Source: Amoebophrya sp. A120
Taxonomy: Eukaryota; Sar; Dinophyceae; Syndiniales; Amoebophryaceae
Reading direction: 5' to 3'
Length of the DNA stretch: 64,000 bases
Assembly: GCA_905178155.1 (NCBI GenBank)
Contig: CAJINV010000004.1
Span: 5,330,258 to 5,394,257 of the forward strand
The position numbers and the translations under genes were made by a program. The notes below the pieces were generated by a model, which did not search any database, was not told the origin of the DNA, and was given only the letters and a program-made list of their open reading frames with translations. Shown here one piece after another: positions 21,901 to 33,900 of the stretch (position 1 is its first letter; each line of letters starts with the position of its first letter).

Positions 21901-24900
21901 CTCAGCGGGGGTAGTGAGGTCATGACGGTTTTTTTGTCTTCACTCCAAAAAACGACACGGCCTCCCTTCCCACCATGCCGCCGTGAGTAATGTTATGCAC
22001 GACGGCACGGCGGTCGCTAAAAATCTCGAGCCAGCGGCGGCCTCCATTTGGTTTCGACATGAAAAACCTTCCCCGCATGCTATGGCCCCGCCAGGGTCGG
22101 CCCCTTGGGAGCCCCAAATCGGGCCCATAGCGTGCGGATTGGCTTTTTGCTTTTGGCGGACTTTGTTTTTTTTTTGTTTTTTTTGTTTTTTTTTTGTTTT
22201 TTTTGTTTTTTTTTTTTTTGTTTTTTTTGGGCGCATCATTCATCGCAACTCTAATCACATAGTCAATCTTCTTTTTTTGTTTNNNNNNNNNNNNNNNNNN
22301 NNNNNNNNNNNNNNNNNNNNNNNNNNNNNNNNNNNNNNNNNNNNNNNNGGCCCATAGCACGCGGATTGGCTTTTTGCTTTTGGCGGACTTTGGTTTTTTG
22401 TTTTTTTTTGGAAAAATGCCGCATCTTCTGGCCTTAAGTCCGCCTCTGAAATAGCGGATTTTGGTGGCGTCTTTTGCGGGGCCCGACTGTGGGCCAAAAT
22501 GGGGCCCATACCATGCGGATTTGCTGTTTTTTTCGGATTGTTGCTTTTCGGGCGCCCCTTTCTGGGCGCCCCAAACCGCCAGAAGCTAAGGCGGTGGGCG
22601 CCTCAGAAGGGCGCCCCTTTTGCCGGCTCCCCTGCGTCGTTTTATCAAGCGGGAATCGATAGTTTTCGACCGGGCTTGTTTGACGGCAAAGCCCCGGCAG
22701 CTTGATAATTGAAAATTTTTTATGTCAATAAACACTTTCGCCCGCTTGAAAACTGCCGGCCGTTTTGCGCACTGCATGGCAAAAAAAACAGCCAGGGTAG
22801 AACGTTCGTGACCTCACTACATACAAATTTTCACCATTAAAAATCTGTGATTTTTATACATGAAACAGGGAGAGTGTTCCCATTTTTGGGAAGCTTTGCA
22901 ATACAAATGCTTCCACGTTCTGGGGTCGTCGTGGGGGCACTTTTCAATATGATAAGCTCAGCCCCGTCGCGCTGGAGCCGGTCGCCGCCTGGATGCGCAT
23001 CGACTTAAACGTGCGGTTGCCCACCTGATCGGGAAAGGGGACCCAGGTGCCGCCATATTGACTGTTGACGTCCGCTATCAACTGCAAATATCTCTGGGTC
23101 TGGAAACTTGTGATGCAAGTCAGGGAGCAATGCGCGCACTGTAATGCACTGCCAAGCATGAACAGTTTTTCCGTGGTTCTGAGTTACGTATTCCGCATGA
23201 GAAACTTTGTCTTTGCATGACAGGCAAGTGGAGCTCTTTGCGGCCACGCAATACAGAGCTCAGAGTCATGTCAGACAAGCATGACAAACCTTGCATCCTT
23301 CCAGACATCCAGGGGTATTTGCAATGCCTATCCGCCGGCAGGGTAAAGGCGAAGTCCGTCTCGCCGTCAAAAAATACTTCCGCGCCAGAGAGTATCGCGA
23401 GAAAAAACTAAATCGGTCTCAACTTGTAATGCGCAACTTCCTTGAGACAGTTTTTTGTCATGCTGGAGATGGAAGAATAAAGCAGTCTTTCCTATGTGTT
23501 TTCTCTCGCTGTCTGAACGCATCACAAGTTTTTTCTTTCTTCCGACTTCGCAAATTTCTTTTGCTGGATCTGCACCATCAAAGGTTTGAGACTCTGAGAC
23601 ATCAACAGTTTTTCGTACGATAAAGAGGCTGTTTGCGGGCGGCGTGCTCCCGACGGTGGGGTCGCGCGCAAAAATCTCGAACCCGGCCACTGCCTGCTCG
23701 AACAGCGGCCAGTTTTCCTCCGTCGCGGCCGTGAAGTCCACCTGCCAAAAAGGGAGGACGCCGGTGGCCGCGCCAACGTCGCTGTGACAGCAGAGTCGCG
23801 CGGTGTCGGCCACTGCAGTCGCGTAGTCGGTCTCGATGCCGGCGGGGGTGCGGTCGGGGAATATCACACAGAAAAAAGCTGGCAGGGCACATTTGTAATG
23901 CAAAAATAAATACACAAAAAAACCTGTATTGCATATCGAACGCCGCATGCTATGGGGCCACCCATGACCAGTTTTTGTGTGTATTTATTTTTGCATTACA
24001 AATATGCCCTGCCAGCTTTTTTCTGTGTGATAGGGAAAATCCGGTTCCAAACGTTGCCCGCCCCGCACACATATCAAATGCAAAACTGTCTGGGTCTGGA
24101 CACTTGTGATGCTGTGTGGCGTATCATGGGGACGCCACAAGTGCTGGCTCAGCATGACAAGTTTCTGTAGCTTCTAGGTGTTGCCTACTCTGCATGACAG
24201 ACCGCGTTTCTGCACGACAGAAAAGTGGGGCCCTTGGGTAACGTGCATGACAGATTTGAGAGTCATGCCAGACAAGCATGACAAACATGCACTCTTCCAG
24301 ACCCAGACATTTCTGCATTTGATAGTACACCCTCCGCGCCGCCCGCGCAGTCCCCAGTAGCCAAGTCGGCCGGCCCCTGGGACGCCGTGAACTGCGCACT
24401 GTCCAGGGGCACCAGCGCGCCCAGGTATGAGAATGCACAAGAACTCGTGGTCGCCCTCATTTGAAGGTGGGCATGAAGAACAGCAACACAAGCAACAGCA
24501 GAAAAGGGGCTCCTTCGTCCGCATGCTAGCCAAAATCTGCACGCGGATTCTAGTACTGTTTGAGATTCCAAAATTTTGTATCATGCAAGTTTGGTGCTTA
24601 CGAGCAAGAAGGTGTGAGCTCCACTTCCAGGCTGCAGCGTTTGGTGCTTTGCATTACAACTGAGGGCGAGGAGGTGAACTTCGAGTTGTGCACTCTCATA
24701 CCACAGCGGGAAAACGCGGAAGGTCGGCTCCGCCGCAGTAGCAGAGCCGCAGGTGGTTGTTGTCTGGGCTGATCGCGTCGCACCGGGAACGAAACCCCTT
24801 TTGGTACGCTCCCAGCGGAAACAAGAGGCAAGACCAGTCCCCGCCGGTGCCGCCGACCTCCGCCGCAAACAGCGGAGCGAAGGAGAAGTGGTCGGCCGCG

Positions 24901-27900
24901 TCCTGCGTTCGTGTGTCGCACTATTGAAAGGAAAAGCCCCCCCTTTCCATATTGAAACAGTGTGCTTCCGAAGATTTGCGCTGCTGCTTTGACGTCACAG
25001 ATCGCATTTGTCTCGCAAGAAGACAAGGGCAAAAGCTTCCGCCCCATTATGGACGCGATTCGTCATGCTGCTGGGCCTAAAGGGGAGCCGTTTGCAATGC
25101 TGAACAACTAGACCCATGCGCCCTTACCTAGCCTGGGGATCTGGCCGCATTGCCTTCCTGCAGTACAAAGCTGATTTGTGTACACAAATCCAGCATCAGA
25201 AGTTCCGTTTTGATATGGGGAGGGGGGATTTTTCCTTTCGATACGCACCCGGGCGTGGCCACCTGCACCGTGTCCATCTTCGCCAAGTAGCCCGGCGTTG
25301 CGCTCGTCACCGTGGTCCGCTCACTGTTGCAGGGCAGCGGGTGCGCGAGGCCGAGGCATTTCTCGTCGCAACTCTGGCCGGCCTGGTCAGTCTTATAAAA
25401 CCCCGACAGATATCAAGTGTAAAAATGTCTGGGTCTGGAAGAGTGCCGACTTTTGTCATGCTGTTTTTGCATGACACAGAAGGTCTGTCATGGAAGCCCT
25501 AGCATGACAGATTTCGAGAATCTTCCGCAAACGCAATGCCCAATCCGCATGACAAATCCCCTAGTATGGTGACAGGAGAAGATGGGCACCTTTTGCTGCC
25601 TGTGCACGAGAGATTTTTGTGTGTTGTGCAATGCGCATCACAAGTTGCATCCTTCCAGACCCAGACATTTTTGCATTTGATAACAGATCCGGCGTGGTGG
25701 TGGTCGTCGTCGTCGTGGTCGGCTCCGCCCCGGCGTAAAAGAAAATCCCGGACAGCACCAGTGGGTTGGTCCCGTCGGTGTTCTGGATTTTCATGGAGGT
25801 GAACCGCCGGCGGACGGGCACGTAGACCCCGTTAAACAGGATCGGGTCCGGGGGGAGCTCGAGTCCGGACGGGGTAGCCTCGTCGTCGAAGAAGAGCTCG
25901 CTGGTCCCGATGCTAGCGGTGGCAGCCTCCGCGTGGGGCCAAAACTCAAAGCCCTCCACGTAGCCCGTGCGGAAGTTCGCGAACTCGGGCGCCGTGGTAT
26001 CCTGATTAAAAACGTCCCCACACCAGAGTCAAGATGGGAAGTTTTTTTTTTGCTAGACAAATCAACTGGCTTTCGTTGTTTGGCATGACAAGTTTGTCCT
26101 CGTAGTGTCATCCTGTTTAGCTACCTATGAAGCATCACAGATCTAGCATAGCATCCTGATCCTAGCATCACAAATTCCAAAACACGAATAGAAAACGCTT
26201 GTGCTTCTCACGGAACTCCGCATGGGAAACTTTCTTGGCATGCAGAATTGCATGACAACTATGGGGTGGGGATGTTTTTACACGGGATGCGTGGCCCAGC
26301 TCGGCGTCGCGGGCGGATTCCATTCCACCCGCCACCAGGAGGGGGGCCCCGCCTGCCCGCCGAAAATCAGGGACCGCAGCGCCGCCACGCCTTGGTTCAC
26401 CGGGTCCCGAAACCCGAACGGGCGGTTACGGAAATTGTTCGGGTCCGCAAAGTCCGCGAATTCGCCCAGCTGGGTGGCCTGGAACCGCGCGGGGTTGATG
26501 GGAAGCAGGAGCTGCCCCGTCAGGTTGCGCTCGTACGCCCCGCCGCAGAAGCAGAGCCGCTTGTGGTTCTGCGCGTCCGGGGGCCGGGCGGCGCACAGCG
26601 ACCGGTAGCCCACCGCGTAGGTGTCGCTGTTGAACTGCACGCACCGCAGGTCCGGGAGGAGCGCAGTGTCGTTCTCGAAGTAGGGCGCCGCGCCGTCGGC
26701 CCGGTCGGCGCTGACGTACTCGCCGCACGAAGCCCCGGCGTATTACAATCAAAAATGCCCCCGCCCCGGAATTTGCAGAAGTTTGTCATGCAAAGTTTCC
26801 AAATGAAAGCTTTTTGTGTTGCGCGAAAGGATTGCGAGCCTTTCTGATGCAGAATCTAGGTGCCGTACGCAAGGTGTCTTGTGCATAACAGATCCGGCTG
26901 CTGATGGGCACCTTCGCAACACAAATTTGAGCGATTCAGCATGGAAAACTCGTGATGCTGAGATATGCAAGACGGGGAATGTTTCCATTGGAAAGGTTTG
27001 CAATACAAATGCTGCCAGGCTGGGGGTGGGGGCATTTTTCGTTGTAATACGGTGCTCGCGAAATTTGCGTTGTCCGTGATGTTTCCCGTCGTTTCTATCA
27101 ACTGCAAAAATGTCTGGGTCTGGAAGAATGCGCGATTTGTCATGCTGCTTTTCCATGACCCATGAGGTCTGGAATGAAGGACCTAGCATGACAGATTCTG
27201 CGAGACCTTTCTAATGCCTATCCTGCATGAGAAACTACCTCCAGACTTGGTCAAAACTGGACGGCTTTTGGCAATCATGCAACACAGATTTTTGCATGCT
27301 ATAGATTTAGCATGACAAGTTGCAATCTTCCAGACCCAGACATTTTTACATGTGATAGTTTCTTCGCTGTTGCAAGGCTGCGACGTCTCCGCGCACGTCT
27401 CGTCGCAGCTCTGGCCCGGCAGTCCCAGCCGGTAGCTGGGGGTGTCCTTGTCCGGTTTGGGGGGTTCTTCCTCATTCGGCTCGGCGCCCGCGTAAAACTG
27501 GATGCCGCAAAACCGCATCATCTCGCCGTTGCGGTTGTTTTGTATCTTCATCGACTGGAAGCGACGGTGCACGCGGACCCAGACCGGCGCGAAGTGGCCC
27601 GCCGGGTCGTCGGGGGGGAGCTGGCCCGCGGGCAGGTGGTCGTCGTCGAAAAAGAGATCGTATGCATTGCAAACATCCCTGGAAATGTCTGGAGCATGAT
27701 TGCAACTTGTGATGCCGCTTTTGCATTCTACAAAAATCTGTATTGCTTGAGCATCAAGCAGAGACGTCGAGTTTCTGCCACGCGGAGGTGGGGGCAACAT
27801 TTCTCATGCGGTATATGCATTAGGAACCCTCAACAAACTCTGTGATGCGAGGGCATGCATCATAGGCATCACAGTTCATGCAAAACGTGCATGACAGGTC

Positions 27901-30900
27901 TTCTTGCAATCTTCCAGAGAACCCAGACTACATATTAGCAATTGATAGGTCGGCTTCCTGCAGGGAAGAGGATCCCACGGTGGCGTCGCACCAGATCTCG
28001 AAGCCCTCCACATACTCGGACAGAAAGGGATTGTCCATCCACGGGTGCGGGGGCACCGGCGTCCACGCCGGGGGGTTCGCCGACACAGCGAACTCCACGC
28101 GCCACCACGCGCCGCCGCCCGCCCCCAGCACCACGCACAGCTGCGCGCCGAGGGCGTCGTTGTGGCCCACGGGGAGCCGCTGGTCAAGGGCGCGGTTCTG
28201 GAAGTTGTTGCCGGTGCCCGTGTCGTCAAACGTCGTTCCAACGAACCGGCTATCAAATGTAAAAGTGTCTGGGTCTGGAAGAATGCAAAACTTGTAATGC
28301 TGAACTCGCATACTCCCAAACTCTGTAATGCGTGTTGCGGAATAGCGGCGCTTCTGTATCATGCAAAAACGCAGTTTCTCATGCGTGTTACACGCCACAG
28401 GACCGTTCAAGAATCTGTCATGCTAGGCTGCTTACTCTAGTCATTTTTTCATTCGTGTATTAGCATGACAAGTTTCCAGACCCAGACATTTTTACAGTTG
28501 ATACCGGCTGCCCGGGATGGGGTTCAGCGTTTTCCCGTCGAACACGCGCGTGTGCGTATCCTGAGTAAAAACGTACCCACACCAGAGCTATAATGCAGAT
28601 TTGCAAAGACAGGAAGACTTGTAATGCGCATCCCCATGAGAGCCATTTCCAATCGTGTTTTGGAGTCTGTGATGCTGTGAACAGGATGAGCAGATGAATC
28701 TGTGATGCGGCTGCACTTGCTAACCAGCACTACACTGCAGAGTGCAATTTGTCATGCGTGACTCCCAAAACTCCTAGGTTTGTGTTGCAAAATCCCCATC
28801 CTGACTCTTGTGTGGGGACGTTTTTACTCAGGATAGTGCGGGCCCCCGCAGTAGCACACGCGGCGGTGCGCGTGCAGGTGAGAACGAGCACTGCAGCTCG
28901 AGTGCACGCCGGCCGCAGTGGCGGTGCTGTTGTAGGAGTAGCAGTGGTAGGGCCGTCGACCGGACGAGCCTGCTTTCAAAATCTTGTTCAACAGCTTCGC
29001 CTGTTGTTCTTCTCGCGACGTCTCAATTTCTCTACTTTTTATCCCTGCCCCCTGACGAGAAGTAGCTGTAGTACCACTAGCACCCTCGCGTAGAAGTTCA
29101 CTGCCTGCCGCGGATGTAGTCCGGCCCGCTTCCGCGAGCGTCACCACCGGGTTATTCACGTCGTACGGCAACAGAAAGGGCGCGAAGTTCTCTTGCAAGT
29201 GCGCCTCCTGTGTGTCGATGCAGTCCACCCCCAGGTGATCGACCATGGCCGCAAAATCCGCCGCCTGACTGGTTTCCTCGCTGTTACACGGCAAGTTTTG
29301 CGCGCCGCAGGCTTCGTCGCAGCTCTGCAGCGGCTCGGCCAGAAACACGCGGTAACTGAACTCGGTGATGCGGAGCGGCGTCGGGTCCTTTGCCGCGTAG
29401 AAGTGGATGCCGCAAAAATCTATCTCGTCCGCGCCGTTTGTCGCCTGAATCGTCATACTGCCCTATCCTGAGAAAATACGTCCCCACACCGGATTGGTCA
29501 TACAAATGTGCAATGAGAGAAACATTTGTCATGCGCAGCACCATGAGAGGAATTTCCAATCGTGTTTCGTAATTTGTAATGCTGTAAACAGGATGTGAAA
29601 ATGACTTTCTTATGCGGCTTCTCTTGCCAATCACCACTACACTGCAGGGGGAAACTTGTCATGCACGGCTCCCAAAATTTGGAGATTTGTGTTGCTAGAT
29701 TCCCAACTTGACTCTGGTGTGGGGACGTTTTTACTCAGGATATGCCCCAGCTCCTTCTTGCCGCAAGCGGAACCCAGGTTGGCGACGTGGCCGCTCCACC
29801 CGCGCCGCCCCCCGGGAAGGCGGCCAGCAAATTTTTCTCGGTGAAGGCCGGCGCGTCGTCGAAAACGACGTCTGCCGTCTGCACGCCGTTCACATTCGTA
29901 CTCTCGCCGTCGGGAAAGATTTCGAACCCCGCCACGTGCCGCGCAAACAGCGTCCAATTGCCGTGGGTGCTGCCCTTCCAGGCCGCCCGCCAGTAGGCGT
30001 TTTCCACCGGCGGGCCCGCACTGCCCCCCGTGGTCTTCGAACACATGAGCGAGCCGGCGTCGAGCGCCGCTTTCGTATACGCGTCGTTTTTGATTTCCGT
30101 CGGGGCTCGGTTCGAAAAGGCCCGGTTCCACGCGTTGCTCGCCGGGCACACGCTGACGCCCGCGTCTTGGCAGTCTTCCGACCCGGCGTCTTCCGGTCCC
30201 TGGGTCGCGACAAACTGGCGCGCGGGGATTGGGAGCCGCAGCGCGTCGCCGACCCACCGCATGTGCTCGCCGCCGCAGTAGCAGACCCGGCGGGGCCCCA
30301 CCGAGATCTCCGACTTCGCACTGCAGATGGGCGACAGCCCCGCGGACTCCAGCGATTGAGGGAACCGAACGCACTTCCACGTCTGGTCCGCGCTGTTCTG
30401 CTCGGCATACGGCGCCAGTACGAAGTCCATGTCCGTGGTTGGGGCCGTCCCCACCACGGCGTCCTCCACGGAGCTGCAGGCGGAGGCATCGTGCAGCACC
30501 TGCTGAAAGGTCGCCTCCGCGGTGCTGGCGGTTTTCTCGCTGTTGCACGGAAGTCCGACGTCGTCGCACTTTTCGTCGCAGCTCTGGATCGACTCCGCCA
30601 GAAAGAAATTCGGTTTCCGCAGAAACGACGCCCGCCCGTCCGGGGGGACTACGTCGGAAATCCGAAGATTCAGTTTGCTCAGCCACGTGCCCCGCTCCCG
30701 CACCCCGAACACGACCGTGTTGATGCCGATTTGCGAGGCGGCGAAGGTATCGTCACCGTCGGACGAATTCTCCAGTTCGCTCGTCGACCAGCTATTTGTT
30801 GTCAAAATCGGCCTCCACGTATTCACATCCTCCACGTCCCCGTTCGGACCCACAATCTTGACGCAGAAACTATCGTCCGACGCGGTATCCCCGTCGCTGT

Positions 30901-33900
30901 TTTCGGTCGCGACACTCGCCGCCCGGGCGGTTCCGGTCAATTGCAGGTCCAGGGCCTCCTCCCGCACCAGCACGCGAAACCTGGCCTCGTTGCCCGTTAT
31001 GAAATGCAAAAGTGTCTGGGTCTGGAATGTGATGCTAACTTTGGACTCATCTAAAAAAATCTGTATTGCATGACCAGCAAGAGGAGTCAAATTTGGCTAC
31101 GCGGAGAGGGCATTTGTGATGCAGGATGCGCATCGATACGCGCTCAAAAAATCTGTGATGCTATGGCACACATCAGAGACATCATGGATCATGGAAAACG
31201 TGCATGACAAACCTCTTCCAGACCCAGACATTTCTGCATTTGATACCCGTGTTCATGGCGCAATCTTTGTCTTCAAAGTCGGCCAGAGGGTCGCCGTTGG
31301 CATCCAGGTTCCCCGTGCCCGTGTCCGGCACGTGTACGTACGGCGTGGTACCACCCTCCACGCCGATCTCCATGGTGCCAAACAGCTCGGCCTCGACCGC
31401 ACCGATCTCATCAACGGCCGGGGTCGTGGTGGTGCTCGTAGTGTATCGAATGTCAAAATGTCTGGGTCTGGAAGATTCCGGGATTTGTGATGCATATTTT
31501 GTATGATCCATGACTCATGTAATGCACGATCTAGCATCACAGATTTTTAGAGGGCTTCCTGATGCCTATTTCGCATGACAAATGCCCTCTCCGCGTAACA
31601 CAAACTGGACCCCTGTTGCTGGTCACGCAATACAGATTTTTTTGGGATCCAAAGACAGCATGACAGGTTGCAATTTTCCAGACCCAGACACTTTTACAAT
31701 CCATATAGTGCTGGGCCGCACCACGAAGTGCGCGTTCCCGCTGGTGATCCGGAGCTTGCTCAGCCAGGAACCCTTTTCGCGCACCCGCAGTATCGTGAGA
31801 AAAAAGTGTTACAGTTACACACTCTGATGGAAGACAAGCAAGACAGACAACCTCTGTCATGCAGGAAATGCTTGCCAGCCTGATTTCATTGGTGTTTTCC
31901 CTTATAGTCTGCGCATCACAGGTTTTCTTAGCGATGTCGAGCAACTTTGTGATGCAGAAACTCCAACAAATGTGTAACTGTAACACTTTTTTCCTGTGAT
32001 ACGCAGCTTCATCTGGTTAATCCCGTGCATGAACCCCTCGAAGGACGTATCGCTGTTCCCGCTGGAATATCAAATGCGAATATGTCTGGGTCCGGAAGAG
32101 TACAAGACTAGACTTCTCATGCAGGTTCGACATGACACATCACGTCTGGAATGCAGGATCTAGCACGACAGAATCTACTGTGAGATCTGTACCATGCCTA
32201 TCCTGCATGAGAGACTCACTCCCAACTTGGTCAAAAATGGACCGCTTTTAGTAACCATGCAACACAAGTTTTTGCATGATCCAGATTTAGCACGACAAGC
32301 TGCATTCTTCATCTTCCAGACCCAGACCTATTTGCAGCGCATATGGAATCCTTGTACTTGAGGCAGCTCTCGTGCCACGCGTCGGTCCGTTGCTTCGCCA
32401 TTTGCCATATGTATTGCAAAAATGTCTGGGTCTGGAAGGTTGGAACTTGTGATGCTAACTTTGGATTGAATTGAATTGAAGTAGCGACGCCCCCTGACGT
32501 GCCTCGGTAGCCGATCGCTCTACCAACCGGAGGTGCTAATTACATGCTTACTCCTTCCTTCGTCGAGCACCTTATTCGCCATACAAACTGGCTGGTGAGC
32601 AATTACCCGGACTGCCGGCCCAATTTGTGCCGGTTTTGGTGTTTTAGGGAGATACCCGCGACGCCCCCGCGGAGTTGGCGAAACCCTGATAGCGAGACGC
32701 AACCCTTGGCGGACCTGACCGACCTGAGACCATCCCCACCTTTGGATGTGTTGTCTCCCGCTTGTGCTGCGCGTTCTGCTTCGAGCCGGCCAGACCCTGT
32801 GCCCCGCGGGATCTCGGTTCGCACAATGTTGGTTAGTACGCATGGGATCCTGATCGCGGACGGCAAGTGTGTAGTTGGGGGGGCTACTTCTTTTCTTGAG
32901 GGGTCGAGGTAGTGGCATACTCGGCGCACTGCGTATTCGTAAACAAAAACAGGGGTGAGCTGTTGCAGTCCCGAGGTCCTGCTGCGCTCTGCTGCTCCCA
33001 ATGATCATTGCCATTTGGGGTCAGGCTACCTGTTTTGTAACCATCCACGCAGGTCGGCTCCTATTGGGTTCTTTTTCAAAAATAATTGCTTTGCCCAGCT
33101 TTCCGCTGCAGTGCCTACCTCTTGGGTCCTTAGTCCTACACGTTCTGGTCCAGGGTTGAGCAAGGCCCTGATGAAGGAAGTGATTCGGCGAAAAAACAGA
33201 TGGGACAAGCATCGCGCGCGCCCGAACGCTGATCATTTTGCCGCTGTTGTCTTCCTGACTGTGGGGCTTGGTCCTGAAATGCAAAACCGCATCACAACCC
33301 TTCAAACAGCACAATATTGCGCCATCTCCTAAATCTAGGAGGAAAACCGGCATGACACTGATGCCGTTTCGTTCTCATGGCATCGCAGAGCCGGCCCTTC
33401 TGCCGTGGCTCTTCGTTCTTTTTAATCATGATCGGTTCGCTTGCAGGCGTCTTTCGTCCCATTTGCTTTTAGACTTCCCGCACCCCCCCACCCTCAGGAA
33501 ACCCCCTGTCGGGGAGCAAAGACAAAAATGCGGAGTTGGACGAACATAGGGCCATGTATATGCAGGGGGGGCTGCTACTTCTTTAAGGGGGGGGGATTGC
33601 TGCTGCTACGAACGGGGAGGGCGGGCTTTGGTGTTCCTACTGCCGCGAAGTTTGCTAGTGCTCTTGCCGCCCCTGCCACCGTTTGCTGCGTGGCGCCAGT
33701 TTCAGCTCCTGCTCGGATTGCTACTACTGCCGCCCGGATAGGCACTAATACTAGTGCCACTACTACTGCTGCTGCTTCCCGCACCTGCTGCACCATGTTG
33801 ATTTTTGTCACTATGCGGATTGCTACTACTAACGCCCACGCTGCACCGAATCGCCCTGCGCTTCTTCGCCGCTTGTTTCTTTTCTGCCTCCGCCACACGC

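Larger units (their letters stand above)
21784..22954. mobile_element. Introner, family C, carrying a nested TIR element
   Basis: Left TATTACACTGAAAAGTGCC, right GGCACTTTTCAATATGATA, TSD AGCTC. Removal joins MSP-2 TGLS|FCGIFL. The enlarged size comes from an internal insertion (about 21890-22820). Confidence 0.85.

Noticed and set aside
22140-22230. Poly-T tract as a retroposon tail
   Set aside because: T runs are interspersed with G and lie next to an assembly gap inside a TIR element; more like low-complexity sequence.
29708-31054. 448-codon plus-strand ORF
   Set aside because: Antisense shadow of a long MSP-2 exon whose minus-strand frame carries conserved Cys and discoidin-like motifs also found in MSP-3.
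32490-32550. tRNA gene on the minus strand
   Set aside because: An A-box-like GGTTGGTAGAGC is present but there is no B box and the arms do not pair as a cloverleaf; kept only as a feature of the unclassified insertion.
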